Shown here: positions 1-7,231 of the stretch, one piece after another
How the letters are laid out: every line of letters starts with the position of its first letter
How positions within the stretch are numbered: the stretch's first letter is position 1
Assembly: GCA_937872315.1 (NCBI GenBank)
Contig: CALMST010000270.1
Location: 1-40,648, forward strand
Source of the DNA: an uncultured Ignavibacteria bacterium
GTDB taxonomy: Bacteria; Bacteroidota; Ignavibacteria; Tepidaquicellales; Tepidaquicellaceae
DNA length: 40,648 bases
Direction of reading: 5' to 3'
Program-made: the position numbers and the translations under genes
The notes under the pieces: generated by a model
Told to the model about the DNA's origin: nothing
The model's database searches: none
The model's input: the letters and a program-made list of their open reading frames with translations, nothing else

Positions 1-51
1 ATGACGGCAGGGGATTTTGTTGGGGTGAAGAAGCTGGTGGTACTTAAATAA
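1..51 (+). CDS. C-terminal tail of a T9SS-sorted protein (partial)
   Basis: The first 16 codons of the window read MTAGDFVGVKKLVVLK and then stop. This is nearly identical to the end of the next gene (MTAGEFIAVKKLVVLK), which is the last strand of a type A T9SS sorting domain. The gene therefore starts outside the window and is probably a paralogue of its downstream neighbour. A hairpin terminator follows 9 bases after the stop. Nothing can be said about the passenger domain. Confidence 0.7.
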   Translation: MTAGDFVGVKKLVVLK

Positions 52-59
52 ATGTTTTA

Positions 60-101
60 AAAATTGCAGCAGTAGCGAAAGTGCCTGCTGCAATTTTGTT
101 T
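60..101 (+). terminator. Rho-independent terminator
   Basis: A 13-bp perfect stem (AAAATTGCAGCAG at 60-72 with CTGCTGCAATTTT at 85-97) has a 12-base loop and runs into a short T-rich tail. It lies just after the stop of the truncated T9SS gene and before the next coding region. Confidence 0.7.
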
Positions 102-155
102 AAAAAGAGTTTGCTCTAAATAAAAAAAATCTCTAAAATTTATTAAATTAAATCC

Positions 156-1805
156 ATGAGGAAGAAAATGAAAACTAAAATTAAAATTAAAAATTATATC
201 GGAAAATACGGCGAAAGAAAAGGTATCACTAAATTCATTATTCTTTTTATTGTTTTTATTACGCTGTCTGCATTAACAGTTAATTCACAAACCATAACTT
301 TACCGGGAAGTACGATCGGTACTTTGTCATACCTGAATATCTCATATTCTAATGGCAGCGGAATAAGCGGAAGCTGGATCGGCTTGTATCCTGTGGAAGC
401 AAATGATCTTGGATATCTGACCTATCAGTATATTGATACAAGTGTAAACGGAAATCTAATGTTCAAGGAGATCGAGCAGACAGGACTTTTTAATTTCAGA
501 ATGTTCAGAGGAAATGGTTACGACAAGATCTGCACAAGCCCCACTTTCCTTATCAGACAAGGTGCCATACATGATTCTGCTTTTCAAAACGGCGGGATTT
601 ACAGAAGCGATGTGCTGCTGAATAATCTTGACAACTGGGGTGTCGTAGTTAAAATTACAAACACAGATAAGATAGTGGTAGCAGGCACTGCGAAGACAGG
701 AATACTTGATCCGGATAATTTTGAGATGAATGAATTCACGGTAACAAGATTTAATGCTGACGGTACTCTGGACAATAGCTTCGGACAAAACGGAATAGTC
801 CATACTTCTTTTAGCACGATCAGCGCAAAAGAAGTAAAAGCTATGGCAGTTCAGAATGACGGCAAGATCATAGTAGGCGGAAATGGCGTGATTCAGGGTA
901 ATAACAGGATGTATGCATTTATGATGATCAGATACACCATCAATGGTCAGCCTGACAACAGTTTCGGAACAAACGGACTTGTCATCACCAATATGCGTTA
1001 TTCAAATGAGCCTTTGAATTATTGTGATGATGACATGAGATGCATTGAAGTTCAGTACGATGGAAAAATTCTTGTATCGGGCGGATCAATTGTGAATCTG
1101 CCGTTCTTCCCCGGAAGACCTGTAATAGTAAGATACAACAGTAACGGAAGCCCTGATAATTTATTCGGAACAGAAGGCAAAGTTACACCTGATCTGAACA
1201 TTACTTACAGAGGATATGCAGAATCTATAATTCCTCCGACTCAGTCCGGAGACGGAAGCTTTTATATAGGAGTTACAGCTACTGCTCAGTCCGGTATGAA
1301 CGGAAATGTGATCTACAAACTTCATGAAAACGGAAATTTTGTAACAGGATTTGGAACAGGCGGGGCAGTTATCGATATGCGTCCGGGTTATCACAACAAT
1401 CAATATGTAAAGTCACTTGCTAAAGCTCCCGACGGATCGCTTATTCTAATGGGAGGAAGCAGTACTTTTGCATTCTGGACAATGAAGAAAGATGCTTCGG
1501 ATGGTTCTGTGATTTCCTCCTTCGGTGATAACGGTCTGGTATATTATGATCCGACATATTCAGGAGATACTCCGGGAGGTATGGTCTTCGGGAATGATGA
1601 TAATATAGTGATAGGAACTACGACATTAAATAACAGATGGTCAATCGCCAAGCTTTCATTGACCGGACAGATAATGCCTGAGTTCGGAACTTCTTTTTTC
1701 GAACTCAAAGAAAACAATAACACGGTTCAGAGTTTTGTCAGTTCGATAGCAAAGCGACGGGAAATACATTCTCACAGGAGGTTCAAAATATCCGAGCTCG
1801 GGTAA
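156..1805 (+). CDS. Delta-60-repeat T9SS surface protein, N-terminal part (frameshifted)
   Basis: This is a secreted protein with an N-terminal hydrophobic segment (about residues 25-44, cleavage likely after NSQ). Several copies of the delta-60 repeat follow, visible as QNDGKIIVGG, RYTINGQPDNSFGTNGLV, QYDGKILVSGG and SSFGDNGLVYYD; these form a predicted beta-propeller-like surface domain of unknown function. The frame ends in KRREIHSHRRFKISELG, which is unlike the family. From about 1750 the +1 frame continues with QSDGKYILTGGS and then the sorting domain, so this and the ORF at 1822-2148 are one gene split by an indel near 1746-1752. A second ATG at 168 has AGGAAG just upstream and may be the real start. 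Confidence 0.75.
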   Translation: MRKKMKTKIKIKNYIGKYGERKGITKFIILFIVFITLSALTVNSQTITLPGSTIGTLSYLNISYSNGSGISGSWIGLYPVEANDLGYLTYQYIDTSVNGNLMFKEIEQTGLFNFRMFRGNGYDKICTSPTFLIRQGAIHDSAFQNGGIYRSDVLLNNLDNWGVVVKITNTDKIVVAGTAKTGILDPDNFEMNEFTVTRFNADGTLDNSFGQNGIVHTSFSTISAKEVKAMAVQNDGKIIVGGNGVIQGNNRMYAFMMIRYTINGQPDNSFGTNGLVITNMRYSNEPLNYCDDDMRCIEVQYDGKILVSGGSIVNLPFFPGRPVIVRYNSNGSPDNLFGTEGKVTPDLNITYRGYAESIIPPTQSGDGSFYIGVTATAQSGMNGNVIYKLHENGNFVTGFGTGGAVIDMRPGYHNNQYVKSLAKAPDGSLILMGGSSTFAFWTMKKDASDGSVISSFGDNGLVYYDPTYSGDTPGGMVFGNDDNIVIGTTTLNNRWSIAKLSLTGQIMPEFGTSFFELKENNNTVQSFVSSIAKRREIHSHRRFKISELG

Positions 1806-1821
1806 CTGGGATCTCATCGTA

Positions 1822-2148
1822 ATGAGATTCAGGGAAAATCCTGAAGTTTACATCGGAATACATCAGATAAGTTCTGTGGTTCCGGAAAATTTTGAATTAC
1901 GTCAGAACTATCCGAACCCGTTCAATCCGGTGACGAATCTGGAATTTGGAATTCCGAATCTGGAATTTGTAACTTTAAAAATTTATGATGCTATGGGAAG
2001 AGAAGTAGTTACTCTTGTTAATGAAATCATAGAGCCGGGATATTACAAAATAAAATTCAATGCAGGTAATCTCGCAAGCGGAGTTTATTTTTACAGGATG
2101 ACTGCGGGGGAATTTATTGCGGTGAAGAAGTTAGTTGTTTTGAAGTAG
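1822..2148 (+). CDS. T9SS sorting domain, C-terminal part of the frameshifted gene
   Basis: This is the continuation of the delta-60-repeat protein in another frame. The frame is open from 1750, right after an in-frame TAG, and encodes QSDGKYILTGGS before the first ATG at 1822. It then carries the complete type A T9SS sorting domain: NYPNPFNP, the VTLKIYD strand, GREVVTLVNE, SGVYFYRM and the final KKLVVLK. That domain would direct export through the outer membrane and anchoring at the surface. An independently expressed 108-residue piece without a signal peptide makes no biological sense, so this is a broken gene or a sequencing error. The region at 1935-1969 is made of five heptamers. Confidence 0.75.
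   Translation: MRFRENPEVYIGIHQISSVVPENFELRQNYPNPFNPVTNLEFGIPNLEFVTLKIYDAMGREVVTLVNEIIEPGYYKIKFNAGNLASGVYFYRMTAGEFIAVKKLVVLK
1935..1969 (+). repeat. Five in-register 7-bp repeats inside sorting-domain coding DNA
   Basis: Five consecutive heptamers lie in register: GAATCTG, GAATTTG, GAATTCC, GAATCTG, GAATTTG. They encode the duplicated peptide NLEFGIPNLEFV of the T9SS sorting domain. Three heptamers equal 21 bp (seven codons), which is why the peptide repeats in phase. Confidence 0.85.
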
Positions 2149-2218
2149 TATCAGTTTAACAATTTTTCATCAATATAGAATTCAGGCAATCAAAGTGGCT
2201 TACATATTTAATCAACTG

Positions 2219-2257
2219 AAAAAGGTGTCAGGTCATAAGTCCGGACACCTTTTTTTA
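2219..2257. terminator. Bidirectional terminator between convergent genes
   Basis: An 11-bp stem (AAAAAGGTGTC paired with GACACCTTTTT) has a T-run on the plus side and an A-run on the other. It lies between the convergent T9SS gene (plus) and the lysine operon (minus), so it can end transcription from both sides. Confidence 0.75.
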
Positions 2258-2285
2258 ACTCAATACTCAATACTCAATACTCAAA
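2258..2285. repeat. ACTCAAT heptamer array over the end of the aminotransferase gene
   Basis: Three perfect ACTCAAT units and a fourth variant ACTCAAA lie in tandem. They cover the last codons and the stop of the minus-strand aminotransferase gene (which ends at 2267) and abut the terminator. Confidence 0.85.
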
Positions 2286-3469
2286 TAATCACTTTCCAGT
2301 ATAGACGCAAAAGCTGCAATGAAATAATCTATATTCTCTTTCGAAATTATCAACGGCGGAATAAGTCTTAGTACATTGTTGTTGGTAATATTGATAAAAA
2401 TATTTTTCTCCGCAAATTTCTGCATTAATGTTTGTGCGAATTCATCTTTAACCTCAACACCAAGCATCAACCCAATTCCTCTTATGTCTTTTATGATCTC
2501 AGGAAATTTTTTCTGTAATTGTTCAAGTTCGGTTTTCAATAATTTACCCATTTTATTTGCATTTTCCATAACTCCGTTTTCAAGTTCTTTCATCACTGCT
2601 ATACCGGCTGCGCATGAAACAGGATTGCCGCCAAAGGTCGTACCGTGTTCACCGGTTTTTATGATATCTTTGAGATCATCTTTTATTAAAACAACTCCAA
2701 GCGGAAGTCCGCCTCCGATACCTTTGGCAATGACACAAATGTCGGGTGTTATATCAAAGTGCTGAATAGAAAGAAACTTTCCCGTTCTGCCTGCTCCGCA
2801 CTGAATGCAGTCGGCAACAATAAGAAAATTATATTTGTGTTTTAGTTCCGTCAGTTTGTTAATGTAGCTCTCACTGACCGTACTCAAACCGCCTTCACCC
2901 TGAATGAATTCAAGAAAAACCGCAGCAGTATTTTCATCAACAGCTTCGGTTAGCTCTTTCTCATTGTTATGTGAAAGAAATTTAACACCAGGCATTAAAG
3001 GTTCATAACCAACTCTGTATTTTTCTTTATAGGTTAAAGACAAAGCCCCGTATGTCCTTCCGTGAAATCCTCCTTTAAAAGATATGATCTCGCTTTTACC
3101 AAGCGGGTTTGCATATTTACGGACGAGCTTAATGGCAGCTTCAATGGATTCGGTACCTGATGATGTCAGAAACAATTTATCGTATCCTGACAGTCTGAGA
3201 ATATTCTCCGCAAATTCGATCTGTGAATCCTGAAGAAAATAATTTGACAGGTGATTATATTTCTTCAATTGGTTTGTAATTGCTTCAGATACTGCCGGAT
3301 TATTGTAACCTAGAATATTCACCGCCAGTCCGGCAAACATATCAAGATATATCTCGCCTGATTTGGAATACAGCCAGACTCCTTTACCGTATTCGATCTC
3401 CTGTTCAAGCCGGTTGTATGTCTGAAGAAAAAACTTTTCTTCTTTTTGTTTGTTTGGTTTCACGCTCAT
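2267..3469 (-). CDS. argD: Class III aminotransferase, acetylornithine / succinyl-DAP type
   Basis: This PLP enzyme transfers an amino group from glutamate. In this operon the expected job is making N-succinyl-LL-diaminopimelate from the keto precursor (DapC role), and the same fold serves arginine synthesis (ArgD). It has full family length (400 aa). Visible motifs are TSSGTES (102-108) for phosphate binding, FHGRTYG (135-141), EFIQGEGG (187-194), D220 for the pyridine nitrogen, IAKGIGGG with the Schiff-base Lys249, and HGTTFGGNP. An oddity is that the usual Asp-Glu pair in DExQCGxGRTG reads ADCIQCGAGRTG here, with Cys221 in place of Glu. It is the last gene of the operon; its ATG shares one base with the stop of the decarboxylase gene (TAATG). 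The choice between ArgD and DapC rests on context. Confidence 0.85.
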   Translation of the reverse strand: MSVKPNKQKEEKFFLQTYNRLEQEIEYGKGVWLYSKSGEIYLDMFAGLAVNILGYNNPAVSEAITNQLKKYNHLSNYFLQDSQIEFAENILRLSGYDKLFLTSSGTESIEAAIKLVRKYANPLGKSEIISFKGGFHGRTYGALSLTYKEKYRVGYEPLMPGVKFLSHNNEKELTEAVDENTAAVFLEFIQGEGGLSTVSESYINKLTELKHKYNFLIVADCIQCGAGRTGKFLSIQHFDITPDICVIAKGIGGGLPLGVVLIKDDLKDIIKTGEHGTTFGGNPVSCAAGIAVMKELENGVMENANKMGKLLKTELEQLQKKFPEIIKDIRGIGLMLGVEVKDEFAQTLMQKFAEKNIFINITNNNVLRLIPPLIISKENIDYFIAAFASILESDYLSIEY

Positions 3470-4692
3470 TAATTTATAAACTCCTCGTAAGCTTTTTTAT
3501 GTGATAGAAAATCGGGCATACTTTCAGTAAAGCCATAAGCTCCGGCATTCAGAACTGCAAGTATGTCTCCGGGTTTTGTTTCGGGTAATTCAGCATTGTC
3601 ATCAAATTCATCAAGTGAAGTACAAAGCGGTCCGGCAATTAAATAATTTCCCTTACCGGCTCTTCCTTCGCGCAGTGCAGTAAGATTTACAAGGGGATGA
3701 TTCTGTCCTATAAGAGCAGGTCTGACCAGATGATGAACACCTCCGTCTGTAATAGCAATATTTTTTCCCTGAGACTCTTTAGTGTATAAAACTTTTGTCA
3801 AATATATTCCGCTAAGTCCCGAAAGGTATCTTCCCAATTCAAAATACATACTCGCATTCTTTGAAAATTTTTTGACTTTTTCATCCTTGAAAAATTCAAC
3901 AAGTCCTTTTCCGAGAGCACGTATGTCCATTTCATTTTCATCCCCGCTGTAAGGTATTCCGAATCCACCTCCGAGATCTATTCTTTTAACTTTGAGATCA
4001 AAATGATCATTAAAATGCATGGCAGTATTAATGACATCTTTAGTATTCTGCAGAATTTTTTTATGATCTAGTATCTGAGATGAGTTGAATATATGGATGC
4101 CATTAAGATTTATGTTCGCCATTTTATTTGCGAGTTTAATAAAATCCGGTATTTGTAAAAGATCTATCCCGAATTTGCTTACTCCGCTGCCACCAATAAT
4201 CCTGTTCTTTTCGCTTGAGTCAAACGGCGGATTAATTCTCACAAGTATATCCTGAATCATGTCTGCTTTTTCAGCTATTCTGTTTATCAGTTCGAGTTCC
4301 TGAAACGACTCCACATTAATACTGAGAATTTTTTTTGATACGGCAAACTTTATTTCCTTTTCGGTTTTTCCGGGTCCTGTTAACATCAAATGCTCATTGT
4401 CAAAGCCTGCAAACAATGCATTCTTCATTTCCATCAGCGAAGCAGTATCACAGCCGGCTCCGAGGTTATGTATAAATTTTAATATCTCTTTGTTTGGATT
4501 GCTCTTCTGAGCATAAAAGACCTTGAATTTTCCGGGTATATGTTTCCTGAATAATTCATACTGATGCGCAATGACCTTCTTGGAATAAAGATAAAAAGGA
4601 CTTTTGTAATTTTCTAAAAATGGTTTTATTTTTTCTATAGTATTAACAGCAAAAAACCTGTGCTTCTCAAGACTTGATCTATCAATATACAT
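3469..4692 (-). CDS. lysA: BtrK-like PLP decarboxylase in the LysA position
   Basis: This is a fold-type III PLP decarboxylase. By position it should do the last lysine step, diaminopimelate to L-lysine and CO2. Lys63 in VFYAQKSNPN binds PLP; LGGGFGIPY and ELGRYLSG are the phosphate and barrel motifs. The C-terminal half reads GPLCTSLD, then GDILAVLNAGAYGF and DFLSHKK. Classical LysA has CESxD and usually ends near SSxYN. The CTxLD plus FLSH pattern is that of BtrK and the exosortase-associated decarboxylases, so the substrate may differ (see findings). Length 407 aa is normal. Both ends overlap neighbours by one base as TAATG, which suggests translational coupling. The symbol is given from context and is less certain than the family. 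Confidence 0.75.
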   Translation of the reverse strand: MYIDRSSLEKHRFFAVNTIEKIKPFLENYKSPFYLYSKKVIAHQYELFRKHIPGKFKVFYAQKSNPNKEILKFIHNLGAGCDTASLMEMKNALFAGFDNEHLMLTGPGKTEKEIKFAVSKKILSINVESFQELELINRIAEKADMIQDILVRINPPFDSSEKNRIIGGSGVSKFGIDLLQIPDFIKLANKMANINLNGIHIFNSSQILDHKKILQNTKDVINTAMHFNDHFDLKVKRIDLGGGFGIPYSGDENEMDIRALGKGLVEFFKDEKVKKFSKNASMYFELGRYLSGLSGIYLTKVLYTKESQGKNIAITDGGVHHLVRPALIGQNHPLVNLTALREGRAGKGNYLIAGPLCTSLDEFDDNAELPETKPGDILAVLNAGAYGFTESMPDFLSHKKAYEEFIN

Positions 4693-5516
4693 TATCTTAA
4701 CAGATCCTCCAGACTGATTGACTTTCCTGTCTTGTCATCACGATATTTTATAATCACGGGACAATACAAGTGTATATTCTCCGCAACTCCTTTGCCCGAA
4801 CTAACAGGTCTGCTTCCGGCAACTACTACTGCATTCTCCGAAATTACTAAAGTCTTACCTTCTTCTTTTTTTATAAAATCTCCGTTAACATTATCAAATA
4901 CCGGAGTAGAGGCATTTAAAATCACACCCGTCCCTATCACCGCATTTTTTTTAATAACAGTACCTTCGTAAATTCCGCAATTGCCTCCTATGAAAACATT
5001 ATCCTCAATGATGACAGGCAATGCTCCTACCGGTTCTAGTACACCGCCGATCTGTGATGCTGCAGAAAGATGAACGTTCTTTCCGATCCTTGCGCATGAA
5101 CCGACCAGCGCATGTGAATCAATCATACTTCCTTCATCTACATAAGCTCCGATATTTATATAAGACGGCGGCATGATAATAGTCCCGCCTGCAACATATG
5201 CTCCGCTTCTTATTATTGAACCTCCGGGCACTATTCTTACTTTGTCATTTATTGATAAGTCTCTGAAAGCTAATGTATTCTTGTCAAAAAATTTCCAGTC
5301 TCCGATTTTTATCTCTGTCAGTTCGCCAAATTTAAATCCGAGTAAAATTGCTTCTTTTACCCATGCATTTACAATCCATTGATCATCTGTATATTCCACA
5401 ACCTGTACGTTTCCGATTTCAAGAGAACTGAGAAATTCCGGAAAAAACGACATCACATCTTCTCCGTTCAGATCATCTTTAGTTTTTAACTCATTGTATT
5501 TTTCTAATATTGTCAT
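4692..5516 (-). CDS. dapD: Tetrahydrodipicolinate N-succinyltransferase
   Basis: The enzyme transfers succinyl from succinyl-CoA to tetrahydrodipicolinate, committing the operon to the succinylase branch of lysine synthesis. The protein is 274 aa, the same length as E. coli DapD. A helical N-terminal domain is followed by a left-handed beta-helix of hexapeptide repeats (about residues 95-225), with the family hallmark stretches GAYVAGGTIIMPPSYINIG, GSMIDSHALVGSCA and ASQIGGVLEP. The family works as a cytoplasmic trimer. The start overlaps the dapA stop and the stop overlaps the lysA-like start, each as TAATG. Confidence 0.95.
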   Translation of the reverse strand: MTILEKYNELKTKDDLNGEDVMSFFPEFLSSLEIGNVQVVEYTDDQWIVNAWVKEAILLGFKFGELTEIKIGDWKFFDKNTLAFRDLSINDKVRIVPGGSIIRSGAYVAGGTIIMPPSYINIGAYVDEGSMIDSHALVGSCARIGKNVHLSAASQIGGVLEPVGALPVIIEDNVFIGGNCGIYEGTVIKKNAVIGTGVILNASTPVFDNVNGDFIKKEEGKTLVISENAVVVAGSRPVSSGKGVAENIHLYCPVIIKYRDDKTGKSISLEDLLR

Positions 5517-6394
5517 TACCTGATATTTAAATTTTGTAAAGTGCCTGCCATTATATCAAATGTTTTTCTTGTTGAAGGATAAAGCGGGGGTCGGAGTATG
5601 TTCTCGATCAATCCCAAAAACGCTAATCCGGCTTTTGCAGGTGTAGGATTGCTTTCTACAAAACAGCTTCTGAACAATGGCATTAATCTGTGATGTTCCG
5701 TGGCTGCATTTTTAAAATCATATCCAAGTATCAAATTCAGATAACCGGATAATTCTTTAGGCGCAAGATTTGACGCAACACTGATAACACCTTTAGCGCC
5801 TGTCGCGCAAAGAGAAAGTGTCTCATCGTCATTTCCCGATAATACAGAAAATCCTTCAGGGGAATCTCTTATGATCTCATTTATCTGATCATAATTGCTT
5901 GATGCCTCTTTTGTGGCAACAATGTTCTTAAGTTCAGCCAGTCTGAGACATGTGTCAGCATTCATGTTTATTGATGTTCTTGCCGGTACGTTATACATAA
6001 TTATCTTTTTTTCGGTGCATTCTGAGATTGCTTTAAAATGATTGTACATTCCCTGTTGTGTAGGCTTATTGTAATAAGGTGTAACAATCAGAAATGCATC
6101 CACTCCGGTTTTTTCAAATTCCTTTATGTTGCCGATAACGTGTTTAGTATTATTGCTGCCTGCACCGGCTACTACCGGAACTTTTCCTTTTGCTTCTTCT
6201 ACTGATATCTCAAGCAGCCTGAGTTTTTCATCATCTTCGAGGCAAGGTGTCTCTCCCGTAGTTCCGAGCGGAACTATAAAATGTATTCCGTTATCTATCT
6301 GCCTTTTTACAAGACTTCTGAATACATCATAATCAACAGACTGATCTTCTTTAAAAGGAGTAATTAATGCAGTGCCGCATCCTTTAATTTCCAT
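5516..6394 (-). CDS. dapA: 4-hydroxy-tetrahydrodipicolinate synthase
   Basis: DapA condenses aspartate semialdehyde with pyruvate, the first step specific to lysine. The 292-aa TIM barrel has GTTGETPCL (residues 44-52), Tyr134 in MYNVPARTS with Arg139 for the carboxylate, and the Schiff-base Lys162 in ATKEAS. SGNDD follows later. The length is normal. It lies between dapB (1-bp gap) and dapD (TAATG overlap). Feedback sensitivity to lysine cannot be judged from this reading. Confidence 0.95.
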   Translation of the reverse strand: MEIKGCGTALITPFKEDQSVDYDVFRSLVKRQIDNGIHFIVPLGTTGETPCLEDDEKLRLLEISVEEAKGKVPVVAGAGSNNTKHVIGNIKEFEKTGVDAFLIVTPYYNKPTQQGMYNHFKAISECTEKKIIMYNVPARTSINMNADTCLRLAELKNIVATKEASSNYDQINEIIRDSPEGFSVLSGNDDETLSLCATGAKGVISVASNLAPKELSGYLNLILGYDFKNAATEHHRLMPLFRSCFVESNPTPAKAGLAFLGLIENILRPPLYPSTRKTFDIMAGTLQNLNIR

Positions 6395-6395
6395 A

Positions 6396-7088
6396 TTATT
6401 TTTTATTTATTAATTTAGGTTTTATCATATCTTTGAAATTCCATATCCCTCCGGTTTCAGCTATCCATTCTGCCGCGATGACAGCGCCAAGAGCAAAACC
6501 CTCGCGTGAATATGCTTCATGTCTAACTGAAATTTTATCATATTCTGATTCAAATCCTGCTTCATGAATTCCTTTTATATAACCGCTTCTGACAGAGGAA
6601 ATTTCTGTTTCTCTTTCAGAACTTAAATTATTATCTATAATTTTTTTTATTGTGATAGCCGTACCTGATGGAACATCAAGCTTTTCCTTATGGTGAAGTT
6701 CGATTATGTAAGGATCATAATCCGCATGTTCGGAGATCAGTCCGGAAACAAGGTTCACTGCTTCAAAAAATATATTCACACCGAGCGAGAAATTAGATGC
6801 ATACACCAGGTTCGTATTTTTCTCTTTAAAATAATCAATGACTTCTGATTTAATGTCTTCCCAGCCGGTTGTTCCGACTACCACACTGCTGAATTTTTCC
6901 GCAAGAGTTTTATAATTCGCTTTGAATGCATCAGGTGTAGTAAAGTCAATGCAGACAGCATTGGAAACCGGCATTTCTGCAAGTTCTTTTTCCGAATCAA
7001 TTGTCTTTAAAAGATCATGACCTCTTTTTTTGAGAATGCCTTCTATGACCTTTCCCATTTTACCGTAACCGGTTATTACTATTTCCAT
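6396..7088 (-). CDS. dapB: 4-hydroxy-tetrahydrodipicolinate reductase
   Basis: DapB reduces the DapA product to tetrahydrodipicolinate with NAD(P)H. The 230-aa protein has an N-terminal Rossmann motif (GYGKMG, residues 7-12), DFTTPDAF, VGTTGW, and the substrate loop ELHHKEKLDVPSGTA with His132, His133 and Lys136. It is somewhat shorter than the usual 240-270 aa, mainly in the N-terminal half, but all key motifs are present. A 143-bp gap separates it from lysC upstream, the largest gap in the operon, so an internal promoter is possible there. Confidence 0.93.
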   Translation of the reverse strand: MEIVITGYGKMGKVIEGILKKRGHDLLKTIDSEKELAEMPVSNAVCIDFTTPDAFKANYKTLAEKFSSVVVGTTGWEDIKSEVIDYFKEKNTNLVYASNFSLGVNIFFEAVNLVSGLISEHADYDPYIIELHHKEKLDVPSGTAITIKKIIDNNLSSERETEISSVRSGYIKGIHEAGFESEYDKISVRHEAYSREGFALGAVIAAEWIAETGGIWNFKDMIKPKLINKK

Positions 7089-7231
7089 ATTTTGTTTTTT
7101 ATTTCACGCTTTCAGTAAGGGGCAGATTCTTTGCAGCATATCCACTGTGTCACTTTGTATAATAACCTTCAGGGATTTTGCTCCAATTTATATTTTCTCT
7201 GAGACTTATATCCGTAATTCAGGATTTACAT
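7089..7231 (-). other. lysC-dapB gap with a short in-frame open stretch
   Basis: This is the only long gap inside the lysine operon. An open frame at 7104-7187 (minus) encodes about 26 residues ending SDTVDMLQRICPLLKA and stops with TGA six codons before the dapB ATG, in the same frame as dapB. It has no standard start codon, since the first codon after the upstream stop is ATT. It could be a decayed coding remnant or chance. No terminator or known riboswitch was seen. Confidence 0.3.
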
